Below are positions 36,157 through 46,797 of a stretch of 64,000 nt of DNA, piece after piece. The DNA lies in contig NZ_CP084622.1 of the NCBI RefSeq assembly GCF_020422885.1, positions 2,499,001-2,563,000 of the forward strand, given 5' to 3'. How positions within the stretch are numbered: the first letter of the stretch is position 1; each line of letters opens with the position of its first letter. The stretch comes from Mesobacillus sp. S13 (GTDB lineage: Bacteria > Bacillota > Bacilli > Bacillales > Cytobacillaceae). The translations under genes and the position numbers were made by a program. The notes beneath the pieces were generated by a model. That model did no database searches. It worked only from the letters and a program-made list of their open reading frames with translations, and was not told the origin of the DNA.

Positions 36157-36717
36157 ATGCTTCAAGTAATCAATCAAACAGTCATGCATAGTTATCCAGG
36201 AATGGTCGCACTTGTTACTGTATGCCATAACGGTGAGAATAATATCATGGCAGCCGGCTGGCATTCCTATATTTCTTATGAGCCGCCAATTTATGGGGTC
36301 GCCATAGGCCGTGAGCGCCATACTTATCAGCTGCTGAAATCCGCAGGCAAATTCGCTATTAATTTTCTGCCCTATGAATATTCAAGTCTAATTCAACAGG
36401 CAGGTGTCTATTCAGGTTCAAAGGTCAACAAATTTGAAGAGGCGAACATCCGTTTCGATCATGGATCCGCAACCAATTCACCAATACTGCAGGATGCATA
36501 TATAGCTTACGAATGTGAAGTTATCGATCGCAATAGTTACGGAGATCATGATTGGTTCGTCGCAAACATCGTCCAGTTTTACAGGGATTCAGCTAAATTC
36601 CTTGAAAATGGAATGCCGAATTTTAAAGAACTGAATATACCGCTTTATTTAGGACGATCTACATACACCAACGTAAATCAACATAGTGAATTTGTTTCGC
36701 ATAAGATCGAGGAATAG
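36157..36717 (+). CDS. flavin reductase family protein
   Basis: About 186 residues, FMN-binding split-barrel flavin reductase-like. PGMVALVTVCHNGENNIMAAGWHSYISYEPPIYGVAIG is the typical N-terminal core, followed by the KFAINFLP strand. It probably reduces flavin with NAD(P)H or binds flavin as a monooxygenase partner. AGGGGGAG before ATG 36157 decides the start over the ATG at 36118. Confidence 0.88.
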   Translation: MLQVINQTVMHSYPGMVALVTVCHNGENNIMAAGWHSYISYEPPIYGVAIGRERHTYQLLKSAGKFAINFLPYEYSSLIQQAGVYSGSKVNKFEEANIRFDHGSATNSPILQDAYIAYECEVIDRNSYGDHDWFVANIVQFYRDSAKFLENGMPNFKELNIPLYLGRSTYTNVNQHSEFVSHKIEE

Positions 36718-36727
36718 GAGCAGGATA

Positions 36728-36773
36728 AAACACGGAAACAGTTAGATGATTGTCGAGCTGATTTTCCGTGTTT
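36728..36773 (+). terminator. terminator after the flavin reductase gene
   Basis: AAACACGGAAA / TTTCCGTGTTT 11-bp perfect stem with a 24-base loop. Confidence 0.75.
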
Positions 36774-36779
36774 GCTTTA

Positions 36780-37250
<471 letters not shown>

Positions 37251-37260
37251 AGCACAGGAT

Positions 37261-37752
37261 TCATACCTGTGCTTCTGGCATTGTTTTTTTATTCACTTTA
37301 TTCAGGTACGTCCTCGGTGTACCGTAATAAGCTATTTGATTAAATTCTGGGTATACTGAGGAAAATTGTACGTAAATCGGCGCATCCAGCAGCCATGGAT
37401 AATATGTGAAGAAGCTTTTGTCTCCATAAACAATCGCAGTTAATGCTAACTCCAATTCTTTCTTAAATACCATATAACGGATTCTTGACATATTCAGATC
37501 GTATTCTCCGTTGCTGATATACACTTTTCCATACAGCAAGTATTCTCCATTGATCGTGATCCAGTCGGCTAATACTTCATCTCGCATTTCATAATTAATG
37601 GCCTGGTAATCATAAGCATTACCAATGCTGAGAAATAATTCTCCAGTGATGTCTGAATGAGTTAAAGTATACTTCCTGCCGTCTATAGGTAAAAAAGCAG
37701 TTGCAGGAGGAATAAAGGTAACTTTCAATTTTTCTGGCTTGAATTTGCTCAC
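37261..37752 (-). CDS. staygreen family protein (Mg-dechelatase family)
   Basis: 163 residues if started at GTG 37752, which has AAGGAG nine bases upstream; an ATG at 37797 gives 178. Matches to plant SGR are clear: FKPEKLKVTF, RKYTLTHSDITGELFLSIG, RDEVLADW, a Tyr/Gly strand where plants have HISGGH, the IRYMVFKKELELALTAIVYGD block, and YPEFNQIAYYG. Plant SGR removes magnesium from chlorophyll a, and some bacterial homologues are reported to have the same activity. This organism presumably makes no chlorophyll, so the natural substrate is unknown. Confidence 0.85.
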   Translation of the reverse strand: MSKFKPEKLKVTFIPPATAFLPIDGRKYTLTHSDITGELFLSIGNAYDYQAINYEMRDEVLADWITINGEYLLYGKVYISNGEYDLNMSRIRYMVFKKELELALTAIVYGDKSFFTYYPWLLDAPIYVQFSSVYPEFNQIAYYGTPRTYLNKVNKKTMPEAQV

Positions 37753-37832
37753 GTCAGAAGGCTCCTTCCCAATAAAAGAATCCTTTTCCGATAGCATATG
37801 CCAGACATCAGAAATACGTGACAGATGCCTAT

Positions 37833-38591
37833 TTATTGAGCTTCCAGCTCCTTGACTTCAGCGCTTATTACCTGCCATTTTCCATTCTCATATAACCAGG
37901 TTGATTCCAGATTGGCAATTCCATCTGCATTATACGCACCATTAATCCTCTGGCTCCCTTTTAATCCGTAACGATCGTTCTTAAGCTTAATAGGCTTTAA
38001 TGTTCCGAATGGCAGAACCATAAGTTCCGTTGGCTCATTCAATTTTCCATCCTGATATAGACCAAGCCGTTCATACTCCTCTTTCCTGTTGCTTAAATCA
38101 AAGCTGTATGATTGGCCTGTTTCCTCGATTGAAATGGAAGCCTTATAATCATCCTCGAATTGGCTGCTGACTGCCAAAGTCTCTGGAACAGTCAGATCGG
38201 TAACCTGAAAATCCTTTAAACTATAAAGATAAAAATTGGACAGACCCCCGCTTCCTCCCGTAGGAACACTGATCAGTATGTCCTTCACGGAATCATGATT
38301 CATGTCTTTATAAATAGTGGTTGGGTCATAGCCAGCTTCAAGGTCAATTTTATATATTTCCCCGTCAGAAGCTCTTATTTTCAAGTAAATACGCTTGAGA
38401 TACTGCGCACCCTCTTCAAAAGGTACACCTTTTACATAAACCAAATCCATTTTCCCATCGCCTGTATTATCAACTTTATCTTCCGAAATCGTCACCGTTT
38501 TCTCTTTGGACTCTCCTGCATATGCGCCAGTTAGGGCAGTTAACGACATAAAAAAGAAGGCACTGAATGTTATTAGTAATTCCCTTTTCAT
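37833..38591 (-). CDS. secreted protein with VCBS/FG-GAP-like repeats
   Basis: 252 residues. A signal peptide (MKRELLITFSAFFFMSLTAL, with a cut near AYA-GE) is followed by two calcium-loop-like segments, DNTGDGKMDLVYV and DMNHDSVKDILISV. These are typical of extracellular FG-GAP/VCBS-type proteins. The rest is strand-rich with no enzyme motif seen. The function is unknown. It precedes the staygreen gene on the same strand with an 80-bp gap and could be co-transcribed. Confidence 0.75.
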   Translation of the reverse strand: MKRELLITFSAFFFMSLTALTGAYAGESKEKTVTISEDKVDNTGDGKMDLVYVKGVPFEEGAQYLKRIYLKIRASDGEIYKIDLEAGYDPTTIYKDMNHDSVKDILISVPTGGSGGLSNFYLYSLKDFQVTDLTVPETLAVSSQFEDDYKASISIEETGQSYSFDLSNRKEEYERLGLYQDGKLNEPTELMVLPFGTLKPIKLKNDRYGLKGSQRINGAYNADGIANLESTWLYENGKWQVISAEVKELEAQ

Positions 38592-38647
38592 TAAGCATCA
38601 CCCCGTTATAGTTAACATCTCCATATATGGTAAAAAAATGCACAAAA

Positions 38648-38675
38648 AACCCTTCTGAATTCTTTCAGAAGGGTT
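38648..38675 (-). terminator. terminator after the second alanine symporter
   Basis: AACCCTTCTGA / TCAGAAGGGTT stem; read on the minus strand a T6 run follows. Confidence 0.9.
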
Positions 38676-38683
38676 GATTTTCA

Positions 38684-40117
38684 TTACTTATTCTTAGATT
38701 CTGCAGACTTTCGGTATTCCCAAGATTCAATTCCAGTCAATCCTTCGATTGAGTCAGCATAAAATACTGGGTCTTTCCCTTGTTTTCGCTGTTCCCTGTA
38801 ATCCTTTAATGCTGCCATCGCAATCTTAGCCAACAAGGTGATGACTATTAGATTGATCAATGCCATGATCCCCATGAAAAGATCTGCTAGATTCCAGACA
38901 ATGGCTAACTCGGCAATTGAACCGAATAGAACCATTCCAATAACAGCAAGACGGTAAATAAACAAAGCTGTAGGGCTTTCCTTGATGAATTCAATATTCG
39001 TTTCACCATAATAGTAATTCCCGATAATGGAGGTGAAGGCAAAGAGGAAAATAGCTCCGCCGACGAATGTTGGTGCCCATGAACCGACATGCGCTGTCAA
39101 TGCTGCCTGGGTTAATTGTATTCCGTCTAAATCTGGGTTGGTATATTCACCAGACATAATGATGATGAAGGCTGTTGCCGTACAAATCAGTAAAGTATCC
39201 GTAAATACGCCTAATGTTTGGATGAGACCTTGCTTTACTGGGTGTGTAACTGCAGCTGTAGCCGCTGCATTTGGTGCACTACCCATTCCAGCCTCATTGG
39301 AGAATAACCCTCGTTTGATTCCCATCATCACCGCTGCTCCCATTCCTCCGCCAACCACTTCCTGTAAGCCAAAAGCGTTCTTGACGATTAGTGAGAGCAT
39401 AGCAGGTATTTCACTGAAGTTCATGATTACAATGAACATAGCAAGAATCAAATAGATGACCGCCATGATTGGCACGATGATTTGTGAAACAAAAGCAATC
39501 CTTTTGATGCCCCCGAAAATGACTGCTGCAGTCATAACTGCCAAAATGATTCCCATCCATAAGCGATCGAATCCAAATGCCTGGTCAAATGCAAGGGAAA
39601 TCGTATTGGATTGAACAGAACTAAAAACCAAACCAAACGTGAAAACAATGATGATCGCAAATAAAATCCCCAGCCATCTCTTATTTAAACCGCGTTCCAT
39701 ATAATAAGCTGGTCCGCCACGATATTCAGCCTCGTCGGTATCCTTGACCTTATAGATTTGAGCAAGAGTACTTTCGATGAAGCTTGAAGCTGCACCTACA
39801 AGGGCAATGATCCACATCCAAAATATAGCCCCCGGTCCCCCTGCAGACACGGCTGTCGCCACACCAGCGAGGTTTCCTGTTCCTACCCTTGAAGCTAGGC
39901 TGACAGTAAATGCCTGAAATGAAGACCTGCCTCTTTTTCCCTCAGATGAAACGGTAGCTGGGTCTTTAAGTACCCTAATCATTTCAGGAAAGAATTTAAA
40001 CTGGACAAACCTGGTCCTGAAAGTAAAATATGTACCGAGCACAACTAGTACAGCTATTAAGATATAGCTCCACATATAGTTGTTTAGTTCCGATATGATG
40101 TTGTTAAGGATCTCCAT
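38684..40117 (-). CDS. alsT: sodium:alanine symporter family protein
   Basis: About 477 residues, AGCS family. Signatures: SRVGTGNLAGVATAVSAGGPGAIFWMW, ESTLAQIYKV and GIKRGLFSNEAGMGSAPNAAATAA. It imports alanine or glycine with sodium. Position beside parC corresponds to B. subtilis alsT, which motivates the symbol. AAGGAG six bases before ATG 40117 decides the start; an upstream in-frame ATG at 40144 has no site. It is paralogous to 18715-20175. Confidence 0.9.
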   Translation of the reverse strand: MEILNNIISELNNYMWSYILIAVLVVLGTYFTFRTRFVQFKFFPEMIRVLKDPATVSSEGKRGRSSFQAFTVSLASRVGTGNLAGVATAVSAGGPGAIFWMWIIALVGAASSFIESTLAQIYKVKDTDEAEYRGGPAYYMERGLNKRWLGILFAIIIVFTFGLVFSSVQSNTISLAFDQAFGFDRLWMGIILAVMTAAVIFGGIKRIAFVSQIIVPIMAVIYLILAMFIVIMNFSEIPAMLSLIVKNAFGLQEVVGGGMGAAVMMGIKRGLFSNEAGMGSAPNAAATAAVTHPVKQGLIQTLGVFTDTLLICTATAFIIIMSGEYTNPDLDGIQLTQAALTAHVGSWAPTFVGGAIFLFAFTSIIGNYYYGETNIEFIKESPTALFIYRLAVIGMVLFGSIAELAIVWNLADLFMGIMALINLIVITLLAKIAMAALKDYREQRKQGKDPVFYADSIEGLTGIESWEYRKSAESKNK

Positions 40118-40270
40118 ATTAAACTCCTTTTCATTTTCTCGCAAAGCTATTTACATATAGTTTTTAATGTACCAAAAATGCTGTCCAAGCACAATGGCAC
40201 TAAACTTCCATTTCAAGCTTTGCACTTTAAGTCATCTAATTATTTACCCTGGTTTTAATAATGAAAACAA

Positions 40271-40298
40271 AAAAACACAGGAATGACCCTGTGTTTTT
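40271..40298 (-). terminator. terminator of the parEC operon
   Basis: AAAAACACAGG / CCTGTGTTTTT stem with a six-base loop, directly after the parC stop. Confidence 0.92.
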
Positions 40299-40308
40299 AA
40301 GTAATCTT

Positions 40309-42750
40309 TTATTTGTTTTCTGTTTCTTTCACTTCTTCGCTTTTCCAAATAGCTGTTAGCTTGCCAGTTTCGCTCTCGTCCACAAGGAAAGAGCCATTTG
40401 AATAACGATCATTGAATCTTAATTCTAAAGCCTTCAAGGATACAATTTGCTGTTTTTCTGTTTGGAAGAATACTTCATCCTCATCTCTGACAGCTTCCAC
40501 TCCAATAATGCGGTGTGGATTTGCTTTCAGCTCCCGAAGCATTACAACACCGCGTTTCGCCCGCGAGGTTTTCTCGAACTCTGATAGCTTCATTTTCTTA
40601 ACGGCACCGCGCTGTGTAGCGATGACGATGGAGTGACTTTGATTGTTGTCAATCATTTTCCCGCCGACAACATAATCTCCGTCCTTCAGGTTCATCCCTT
40701 TCACTCCAGCAGCCCTGATTCCGATCGGACTGATTTCTTCTTCACTGAACCATAGGGCGTAGCCTAGGTTCGAGGCAAGGAATAGATCATTCTCACCATT
40801 GGTTACATGCACATCGATCACTTTGTCGTCACCCTTGACATTGATCGCAGTCAGCGGCTTCGAATAGCGCTGGGCTTTGTAAAGGCTTAATTCTGATTTT
40901 TTCACCATGCCATTCTTGGTCACAAATACAAAGAATGCGTTTTGTTCGAAATCTGTGACAGGAACAGCTTTTATGATTTCTTCATCACGATCCAGCGGTA
41001 CAAGATTTGCTACATGCTGGCCAAGGTCTTTCCAGCGGATGTCAGGCAGTTCATGGACCGGCAAGTATAGATAGCTGCCTTTATTCGTGAACAAGAGCAA
41101 GACATCCTTTGTATTCATATTCAACTGTGACAGTAGCCTGTCGGTATCCTTCATGGCAAAATCCTGCCCATTGGACGCGGCATATGATCTTTGGCTGGTT
41201 CGCTTAACGTAACCGTCCTTCGTCACAGTAACAATGACATCCTCACTAGCAATGAGAACTTCAAGATTGATTTTGATTTCCTCAATCTCATCCTGGATTT
41301 TTGTTCGGCGCTCATCTGAGAAGCGCTTTCTGACATCCTTCAGTTCTTTCTTGATTACGGATAGAAGCTTTTTCTCACTGCCAAGAATTGCGGTAAGCTC
41401 TTCTACCTTCTTGGCAAGCTCCTCTGCCTCGGCTTGAAGGGCAGTGATGTCGGTGTTAGTCAGGCGGTATAATTGCAAGGATACGATCGCTTCTGCCTGG
41501 ACCTCGGTGAATTCGAATTTTTTAATCAAATTATCTTTGGCGTCACGTTTATCCTTGGATGCACGGATCGTTGTGATGACCTGATCCAGTATTGATAAAG
41601 CTTTAATGAGCCCTTCAACGATATGCTGTCGGTCACGCGCCTTTTGAAGATCATATTGGGAACGTTTTGTAACAACATCCTTCTGATGGTCAATGTAAGC
41701 ATCAAGCAGCTCGGCAAGTCCCATTAATACAGGCCTTTTCTTGTTGATCGCCACCATATTGAAGTTATAAGTGATCTGCAAATCGCTATTTTTATATAGG
41801 TAATTCAATACACCATTTGCGTCCGCATCTTTTTTTAATTCAATCACGACACGCAGACCGGTGCGGTCAGTCTCATCACGCACTTCTGCTATGCCTTCCA
41901 CTTTTCGGTCAAGTCGGAATTCATCGATCCGTTTAACAAGATTGGCTTTATTGATCTCATATGGGATTTCTGTAATGACAATCTGCTGCTTGCCGCCACG
42001 GATATCTTCAATCTCAGCTTTGCCGCGAACGATGATCTTTCCTTTTCCGGTTTTGTATGCCTTTGCAATGCCTTCGATGCCCTGGATGATTCCCCCTGTA
42101 GGAAAATCAGGACCCTTAATGACTTCCATCAAATCTTCAATCGTGCAAGCAGGGTTGTCCATCCTCATGATAACCCCATCAATCACTTCCGATAAATTAT
42201 GGGGCGGTATATCCGTCGCATAACCCGCTGAAATACCTGTTGAACCATTGACCAGCAAGTTAGGGAACATCGCTGGAAGCACGGTTGGCTCGCTGGACGT
42301 ATCATCAAAGTTTGGAATGAATTCCACCGTTCTTTTTTCAATATCCCTTAGCAGCTCACCGGCAATGGCCGATAATCTCGCTTCGGTATAACGCATTGCG
42401 GCTGGGGGGTCACCGTCGATACTTCCGTTATTTCCATGCATTTCGACCAGATAGTTCCGCACTTTCCAATCCTGGCTCATCCGCACCATCGCTTCATAAA
42501 CAGAAGAATCACCATGCGGGTGGTAGTTACCAATTACGTTACCAACAGTCTTCGCAGATTTACGGAAGCCTTTTTCACTTGTATTGCCTTCCACGTGCAT
42601 AGCATACAAAATTCGGCGTTGGACAGGCTTAAGCCCATCCCTGGCATCAGGAAGTGCACGTTCCTGAATAATATACTTACTATAGCGGCCAAAACGGTCG
42701 CCTAAAACGTCTTCTAAAGGGAGGTCGCGAAACTTTTCGACTGAACTCAT
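40309..42750 (-). CDS. parC: DNA topoisomerase IV subunit A
   Basis: 813 residues. The catalytic Tyr121 lies in [11 protein letters not shown], and [22 protein letters not shown] is the quinolone-resistance-determining region with apparently wild-type Ser and Glu. Six C-terminal beta-pinwheel repeats (for example [14 protein letters not shown]) follow. ParC, rather than GyrA, is indicated by the neighbouring parE and by the missing GyrA box. ParC2E2 decatenates daughter chromosomes. The ATG overlaps the parE stop (ATGA), so translation is coupled. Confidence 0.96.
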   Translation of the reverse strand: MSSVEKFRDLPLEDVLGDRFGRYSKYIIQERALPDARDGLKPVQRRILYAMHVEGNTSEKGFRKSAKTVGNVIGNYHPHGDSSVYEAMVRMSQDWKVRNYLVEMHGNNGSIDGDPPAAMRYTEARLSAIAGELLRDIEKRTVEFIPNFDDTSSEPTVLPAMFPNLLVNGSTGISAGYATDIPPHNLSEVIDGVIMRMDNPACTIEDLMEVIKGPDFPTGGIIQGIEGIAKAYKTGKGKIIVRGKAEIEDIRGGKQQIVITEIPYEINKANLVKRIDEFRLDRKVEGIAEVRDETDRTGLRVVIELKKDADANGVLNYLYKNSDLQITYNFNMVAINKKRPVLMGLAELLDAYIDHQKDVVTKRSQYDLQKARDRQHIVEGLIKALSILDQVITTIRASKDKRDAKDNLIKKFEFTEVQAEAIVSLQLYRLTNTDITALQAEAEELAKKVEELTAILGSEKKLLSVIKKELKDVRKRFSDERRTKIQDEIEEIKINLEVLIASEDVIVTVTKDGYVKRTSQRSYAASNGQDFAMKDTDRLLSQLNMNTKDVLLLFTNKGSYLYLPVHELPDIRWKDLGQHVANLVPLDRDEEIIKAVPVTDFEQNAFFVFVTKNGMVKKSELSLYKAQRYSKPLTAINVKGDDKVIDVHVTNGENDLFLASNLGYALWFSEEEISPIGIRAAGVKGMNLKDGDYVVGGKMIDNNQSHSIVIATQRGAVKKMKLSEFEKTSRAKRGVVMLRELKANPHRIIGVEAVRDEDEVFFQTEKQQIVSLKALELRFNDRYSNGSFLVDESETGKLTAIWKSEEVKETENK

Positions 42751-44726
42751 TCGCCTGCTGCCTCCTCTGCAACTGAGATATTTTCATTTTCAAGGATGTT
42801 TCCATCTTCCTCAAGTCCGAATGCCACATTGGATTCGATCCATTTCCTGCGTGGTTCTACCTTATCACCCATAAGTGTCGTCACTCTGCGTTCTGCTCTT
42901 GCTGCATCGTCAATTCGTACGCGGATTAATGTCCTGGTTTCAGGATCCATGGTCGTTTCCCATAACTGGTCTGCGTTCATTTCCCCGAGACCCTTATAAC
43001 GCTGGATGATATAGCCTTTGCCGACCTTCTTCATCGCATCCTTCAGCTCTTCGTCGCTCCAGGCATATTCGATGATTTCTTTCTTGCCGGTACCCTTGCT
43101 GACCTTATATAAAGGCGGCAGTGCTATGAATACCTTTCCGGCTTCAATCAGTGGCTTCATATAACGATAAAAGAACGTTAATAACAGCACCTGGATATGA
43201 GCTCCGTCCGTATCAGCATCCGTCATGATGACAATTTTGTCATAGTTGATGTCTTCTACATTGAAGTCAGACCCTACACCCGCTCCAATCGCATGGATGA
43301 TCGTATTGATTTCTTCGTTCTTGAAGATGTCCTGCAGCTTTGCTTTTTCTGTGTTGATCACTTTACCGCGGAGTGGGAGCACCGCCTGGAACTTTCTGTC
43401 ACGACCTTGCTTGGCAGATCCGCCAGCAGAGTCACCCTCTACTAAGTAAAGTTCATTTTTGGCAGGATTCTTGGACTGAGCTGGAGTCAATTTACCAGAT
43501 AGTATGGCATCTGATCTCTTTCGCTTCTTCCCGCTTCTTGCATCCTCACGTGCTCTGCGTGCAGCTTCTCGAGCCTGGTAGGCCTTGATGGACTTCTTGA
43601 TCAGCAATGTACTGATATCCGGATTCTCCTCAAGAAAATAAGAAAGATGCTCTGAAACGACAGAGTCGACAGCAGATCTTGCCTCACTCGTTCCAAGCTT
43701 ACCCTTTGTCTGGCCTTCAAATTGAAGCAGCTCTTCAGGAATACGCACAGAGACAATGCCTGCTAATCCTTCCCGGATATCTGCTCCTTCAAGGTTTTTG
43801 TCTTTTTCCTTAAGCAATCCAACCTTACGGGCATATTCATTGAATACCCTGGTCATAGCTGTTTTGGAACCAGCTTCATGTGTTCCGCCATCTTTTGTTC
43901 GGACATTGTTTACGAATGAAAGTACATTCTCTGAGTACCCATCATTAAATTGAAAAGCAAACTCAACTTCTATTTGGCTGTTGTCCCCCTCGAAACTGAC
44001 AACAGGATGAAGCACATCTTTTTCTTCGTTCAAATATTCAACGAAAGCCTGAATTCCTGTTTCGAAATGGAAGACATCCTTAACATCATTGCGTTCATCG
44101 ACCAACTCTATTTTTAACCCTTTTAACAAAAAGGCAGACTCTCTAAGGCGTTCCGAAAGGGTATCATAGTTATAAGTTAATGTAGAAAATATTTCAGGGT
44201 CTGGTTTAAAGTGGATGGTTGTTCCTGTTTGGTTTGTTTTTCCGATCTTTTCAAGTGTAGTCACTGGCTTGCCGCCATTCTCAAAACGCTGTTCATAGAC
44301 AAAGCCATCACGTTTTATGGTGACAACCAGCCATTCTGATAATGCGTTAACAACGGAAGCACCTACACCATGCAATCCACCGCTCGTTTTATATCCGCCC
44401 TGTCCAAATTTACCCCCTGCATGCAGGACAGTAAGGATTACCTCTGGAGTCGGTTTGCCAAGCTTATGCATACCTGTAGGCATACCTCGGCCTTTATCCT
44501 GGACGCTGACGGAATTATCTTTATGGATTTTGACGATGATCTGATTACCGTAGCCGCCGAGTGCTTCGTCTACCGAGTTATCTACGATCTCATAAACGAG
44601 GTGATGAAGTCCTCTTGTATCTGTGCTGCCGATATACATACCCGGCCTTTTGCGCACCGCTTCAAGGCCTTCAAGTACCTGTATGGCATCATCATTATAA
44701 TCAAAAGCTTGCTGATTTCTTGCCAC
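42747..44726 (-). CDS. parE: DNA topoisomerase IV subunit B
   Basis: About 659 residues. GHKL ATPase motifs [22 protein letters not shown] and [13 protein letters not shown] come first. The transducer domain follows, then TOPRIM with [17 protein letters not shown] and [11 protein letters not shown]. The start is uncertain. GTG 44726 lies seven bases after AAAGGGG and yields the family-type start [20 protein letters not shown]. The longer ATG form from 44759 adds 11 unlikely residues. The LexA-like site and an intergenic repeat lie upstream. Confidence 0.95.
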   Translation of the reverse strand: MARNQQAFDYNDDAIQVLEGLEAVRKRPGMYIGSTDTRGLHHLVYEIVDNSVDEALGGYGNQIIVKIHKDNSVSVQDKGRGMPTGMHKLGKPTPEVILTVLHAGGKFGQGGYKTSGGLHGVGASVVNALSEWLVVTIKRDGFVYEQRFENGGKPVTTLEKIGKTNQTGTTIHFKPDPEIFSTLTYNYDTLSERLRESAFLLKGLKIELVDERNDVKDVFHFETGIQAFVEYLNEEKDVLHPVVSFEGDNSQIEVEFAFQFNDGYSENVLSFVNNVRTKDGGTHEAGSKTAMTRVFNEYARKVGLLKEKDKNLEGADIREGLAGIVSVRIPEELLQFEGQTKGKLGTSEARSAVDSVVSEHLSYFLEENPDISTLLIKKSIKAYQAREAARRAREDARSGKKRKRSDAILSGKLTPAQSKNPAKNELYLVEGDSAGGSAKQGRDRKFQAVLPLRGKVINTEKAKLQDIFKNEEINTIIHAIGAGVGSDFNVEDINYDKIVIMTDADTDGAHIQVLLLTFFYRYMKPLIEAGKVFIALPPLYKVSKGTGKKEIIEYAWSDEELKDAMKKVGKGYIIQRYKGLGEMNADQLWETTMDPETRTLIRVRIDDAARAERRVTTLMGDKVEPRRKWIESNVAFGLEEDGNILENENISVAEEAAGE

Positions 44727-44833
44727 GAACATACCCCTTTCATTTCTTGCAAACAACATTGACGGTTTTTATGTATAGTGTCAATGAATTCGTTAAGTAT
44801 TCATTTTTTTGATAAAGGCTTCTATATTTGCTA

Positions 44834-45025
44834 TTGTTTTTCGTTCCAGGTGCTTCGCTTTCCGCGGGAAGTCCGGGAGCCTCCTCGGCGTTTTTAGCGC
44901 CTGTGGGGTCTTCCGTGACTTTCTCATCCCGCAGGACATTGATTGGCTTCCTCGAATATTCCCACGCACGATGGAAATGCGTTAGCATTTTCGGAGGAGT
45001 CTTCGCGCCTTCCACTATAAACAAA
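44834..45025. repeat. Bacillaceae GC-rich intergenic repeat, copy 1
   Basis: About 190 bp, GC-richer than its surroundings. It begins near TTCGTTCCAGGTGCTTCGCT and ends near CGCGCCTTCCACTATAAACA; the ends are imperfect inverted repeats. A related copy is at 62182-62315. The predicted ORFs inside are not believable. It sits in the parE leader. The remaining gap up to 45355 holds the LexA-like site and a 14-bp direct repeat (ATTAATTGGAATTT at 45117 and 45149). Confidence 0.8.
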
Positions 45026-45056
45026 AAATTTAGTAAAACAGCCTTTCATCTCGATC

Positions 45057-45070
45057 AGAACAGTTGTTCT
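45057..45070. promoter_or_regulatory. LexA/DinR-like box at parE
   Basis: AGAACAGTTGTTCT contains the GAAC-N4-GTTC core of the Bacillus SOS box, flanked by A/T instead of C/G. A TAAAAT -10 with an upstream TG (minus strand, 45083-45078) sits just before it, so the box would cover the transcription start. Confidence 0.55.
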
Positions 45071-45355
45071 CTTATTTATTTTACCATAAGAATGGCGTCT
45101 ATGCTTAATTGTAGCGATTAATTGGAATTTGGCAAACGGATTTCAAGAATTAATTGGAATTTTGTCATAAAAAATCAGTTTTTTGGATACTTATGTGAAG
45201 GTTTTATGTCGTCCTGGATGCTGTTTAAATTATGATTCTCACCCGCCATACTTGCAATACCCGCTCCTGAATCAAACTCCCAGCGATTTCCGCCGTTATT
45301 TTTTCGAGATGTACTGCAACATAAGAACAAATTCTTTTTATGGAGGACATTCAAT

Positions 45356-46750
45356 ATGAGAAGCACGAAGGTGTTCTTTCTTGGAACAGCACTGCTCCTT
45401 CTTCTTGCTGTTACTGCCGGCGGTGTATTCAGAAGTGACACTGATGAAAATAGACAGGGGCAACAAATTCAGTCAGCAGGACAACCAATCATGCTCGAAC
45501 GGTCCATGGCAAAGATAAACAATGTAAAGATGGGTGAGAAAATCAAGACACAACTTGATACCCAAGATGAAATCACATTAATCTTTCATAATAAAAAAAA
45601 CACAAGTCATTATTATGACCATGAAGCCACAGTAGACTTTGCTAGTGAACCAAGCGCGGAAGAAATAGATGAAATAACCCGGGATATCAAGGGCTGGGTC
45701 ATCAAGCATCTGAATTCAATCTATATTTTTAGATCGACTGCGATGGAAACGCCTGAAATGATTCAATATTTTAGTCAGAGACAAAATATTGAGTATGTTG
45801 AACCAAATTTTATCTTGATGCAAAATGAAGTGAGTGGACCTAATGACCTTCTTTACCAGGAGAACTATCAATGGAATTTACCGGTGATCGGGACGGAACA
45901 AGGATGGAACGTGACCCGTGGAAATGAAGAAATCCAAATAGCGATTGTTGATACGGGAGTTGATTTGAATCATCCTGATTTAAGAAACCGACTTGTTAAG
46001 GGCTACAATGTGATTGATGATAAATCTGAGCCGGATGATGACAATGGACATGGAACCCATGTAGCCGGAATTATTGCTTCAGAAACCAATAATAATGAAG
46101 GAGTAGCCGGAATGACATGGTACAGTAAAATCATGCCGGTAAAAGCAATGGGGGCAAAAGGGTATGGTACCACCTTTGACATTTCAAAAGGGATTGTCTG
46201 GGCTGTTGATCATGGGGCCGATGTGATTAACCTTAGTCTTGGCAATTATCAGCCTTCAAAAGTTCTTGAAGAAGCTGTCCGTTATGCTTATGAGAATAAT
46301 GTGGTCATGGTTTCTGCAGCCGGCAATGACTCATCAAACCAGCCTACCTACCCTTCTGCCTATCCAGAAGTCATAAGTGTTGCTGCGGTAGATTATAATG
46401 GAAACCGGGCAAGCTTTTCTAACTATGGGGATTATATTGATATTGCCGCACCAGGAGTTTATATCCCCAGCACCTACTTTAATGAACAGTATGCAGCCCT
46501 CTCAGGGACGTCCATGGCAGCTCCACATGTCGCCGGCCTTGCAGCGCTTATAAAATCTGCTAACCCTGGATTAACAAGCTCTCAAGTCATCAGGATCATC
46601 AAAAATTCTGCGATCGATCTTGGGGAGCAAGGAAAAGATGTTCAGTTTGGAAATGGCTTGATTGATGTGAATTCAGCACTGCAGGAAGCAAATAAAGAGA
46701 CGCCAAGCATCAACAAAAGAGAGAAGTCTTTATTTGAATGGTTAAGGTAA
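45356..46750 (+). CDS. S8 family serine peptidase (subtilisin-like)
   Basis: 464 residues. An N-terminal signal peptide or anchor (about 5-24) is followed by a propeptide of the inhibitor I9 type ending near YVEPNFIL. The catalytic domain has DTGVDLNHPDL (Asp), NGHGTHVAGI (His) and GTSMAAPHVAG (Ser). It is a secreted endopeptidase, with the chain ending soon after the catalytic domain. TGGAGG precedes the ATG. It is transcribed away from parE. Confidence 0.92.
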   Translation: MRSTKVFFLGTALLLLLAVTAGGVFRSDTDENRQGQQIQSAGQPIMLERSMAKINNVKMGEKIKTQLDTQDEITLIFHNKKNTSHYYDHEATVDFASEPSAEEIDEITRDIKGWVIKHLNSIYIFRSTAMETPEMIQYFSQRQNIEYVEPNFILMQNEVSGPNDLLYQENYQWNLPVIGTEQGWNVTRGNEEIQIAIVDTGVDLNHPDLRNRLVKGYNVIDDKSEPDDDNGHGTHVAGIIASETNNNEGVAGMTWYSKIMPVKAMGAKGYGTTFDISKGIVWAVDHGADVINLSLGNYQPSKVLEEAVRYAYENNVVMVSAAGNDSSNQPTYPSAYPEVISVAAVDYNGNRASFSNYGDYIDIAAPGVYIPSTYFNEQYAALSGTSMAAPHVAGLAALIKSANPGLTSSQVIRIIKNSAIDLGEQGKDVQFGNGLIDVNSALQEANKETPSINKREKSLFEWLR

Positions 46751-46764
46751 ACCATTACCATGTA

Positions 46765-46792
46765 ACAAGCCGCCCTTAATTGGACGGCTTGT
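46765..46792. terminator. hairpin between convergent genes
   Basis: ACAAGCCG / CGGCTTGT stem with an inner CC/GG pair. The flanking T run is weak on the plus strand. Confidence 0.65.
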
Positions 46793-46797
46793 AGCTT

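Noticed and set aside
44740..45024. Minus-strand 94-codon ORF
   Set aside because: It lies in the GC-rich intergenic repeat and overlaps the parE start. Such repeats often yield false ORFs.
45175..45441. Minus-strand 88-codon ORF
   Set aside because: Overlaps the start of the subtilisin gene and has no ribosome binding site or family match.
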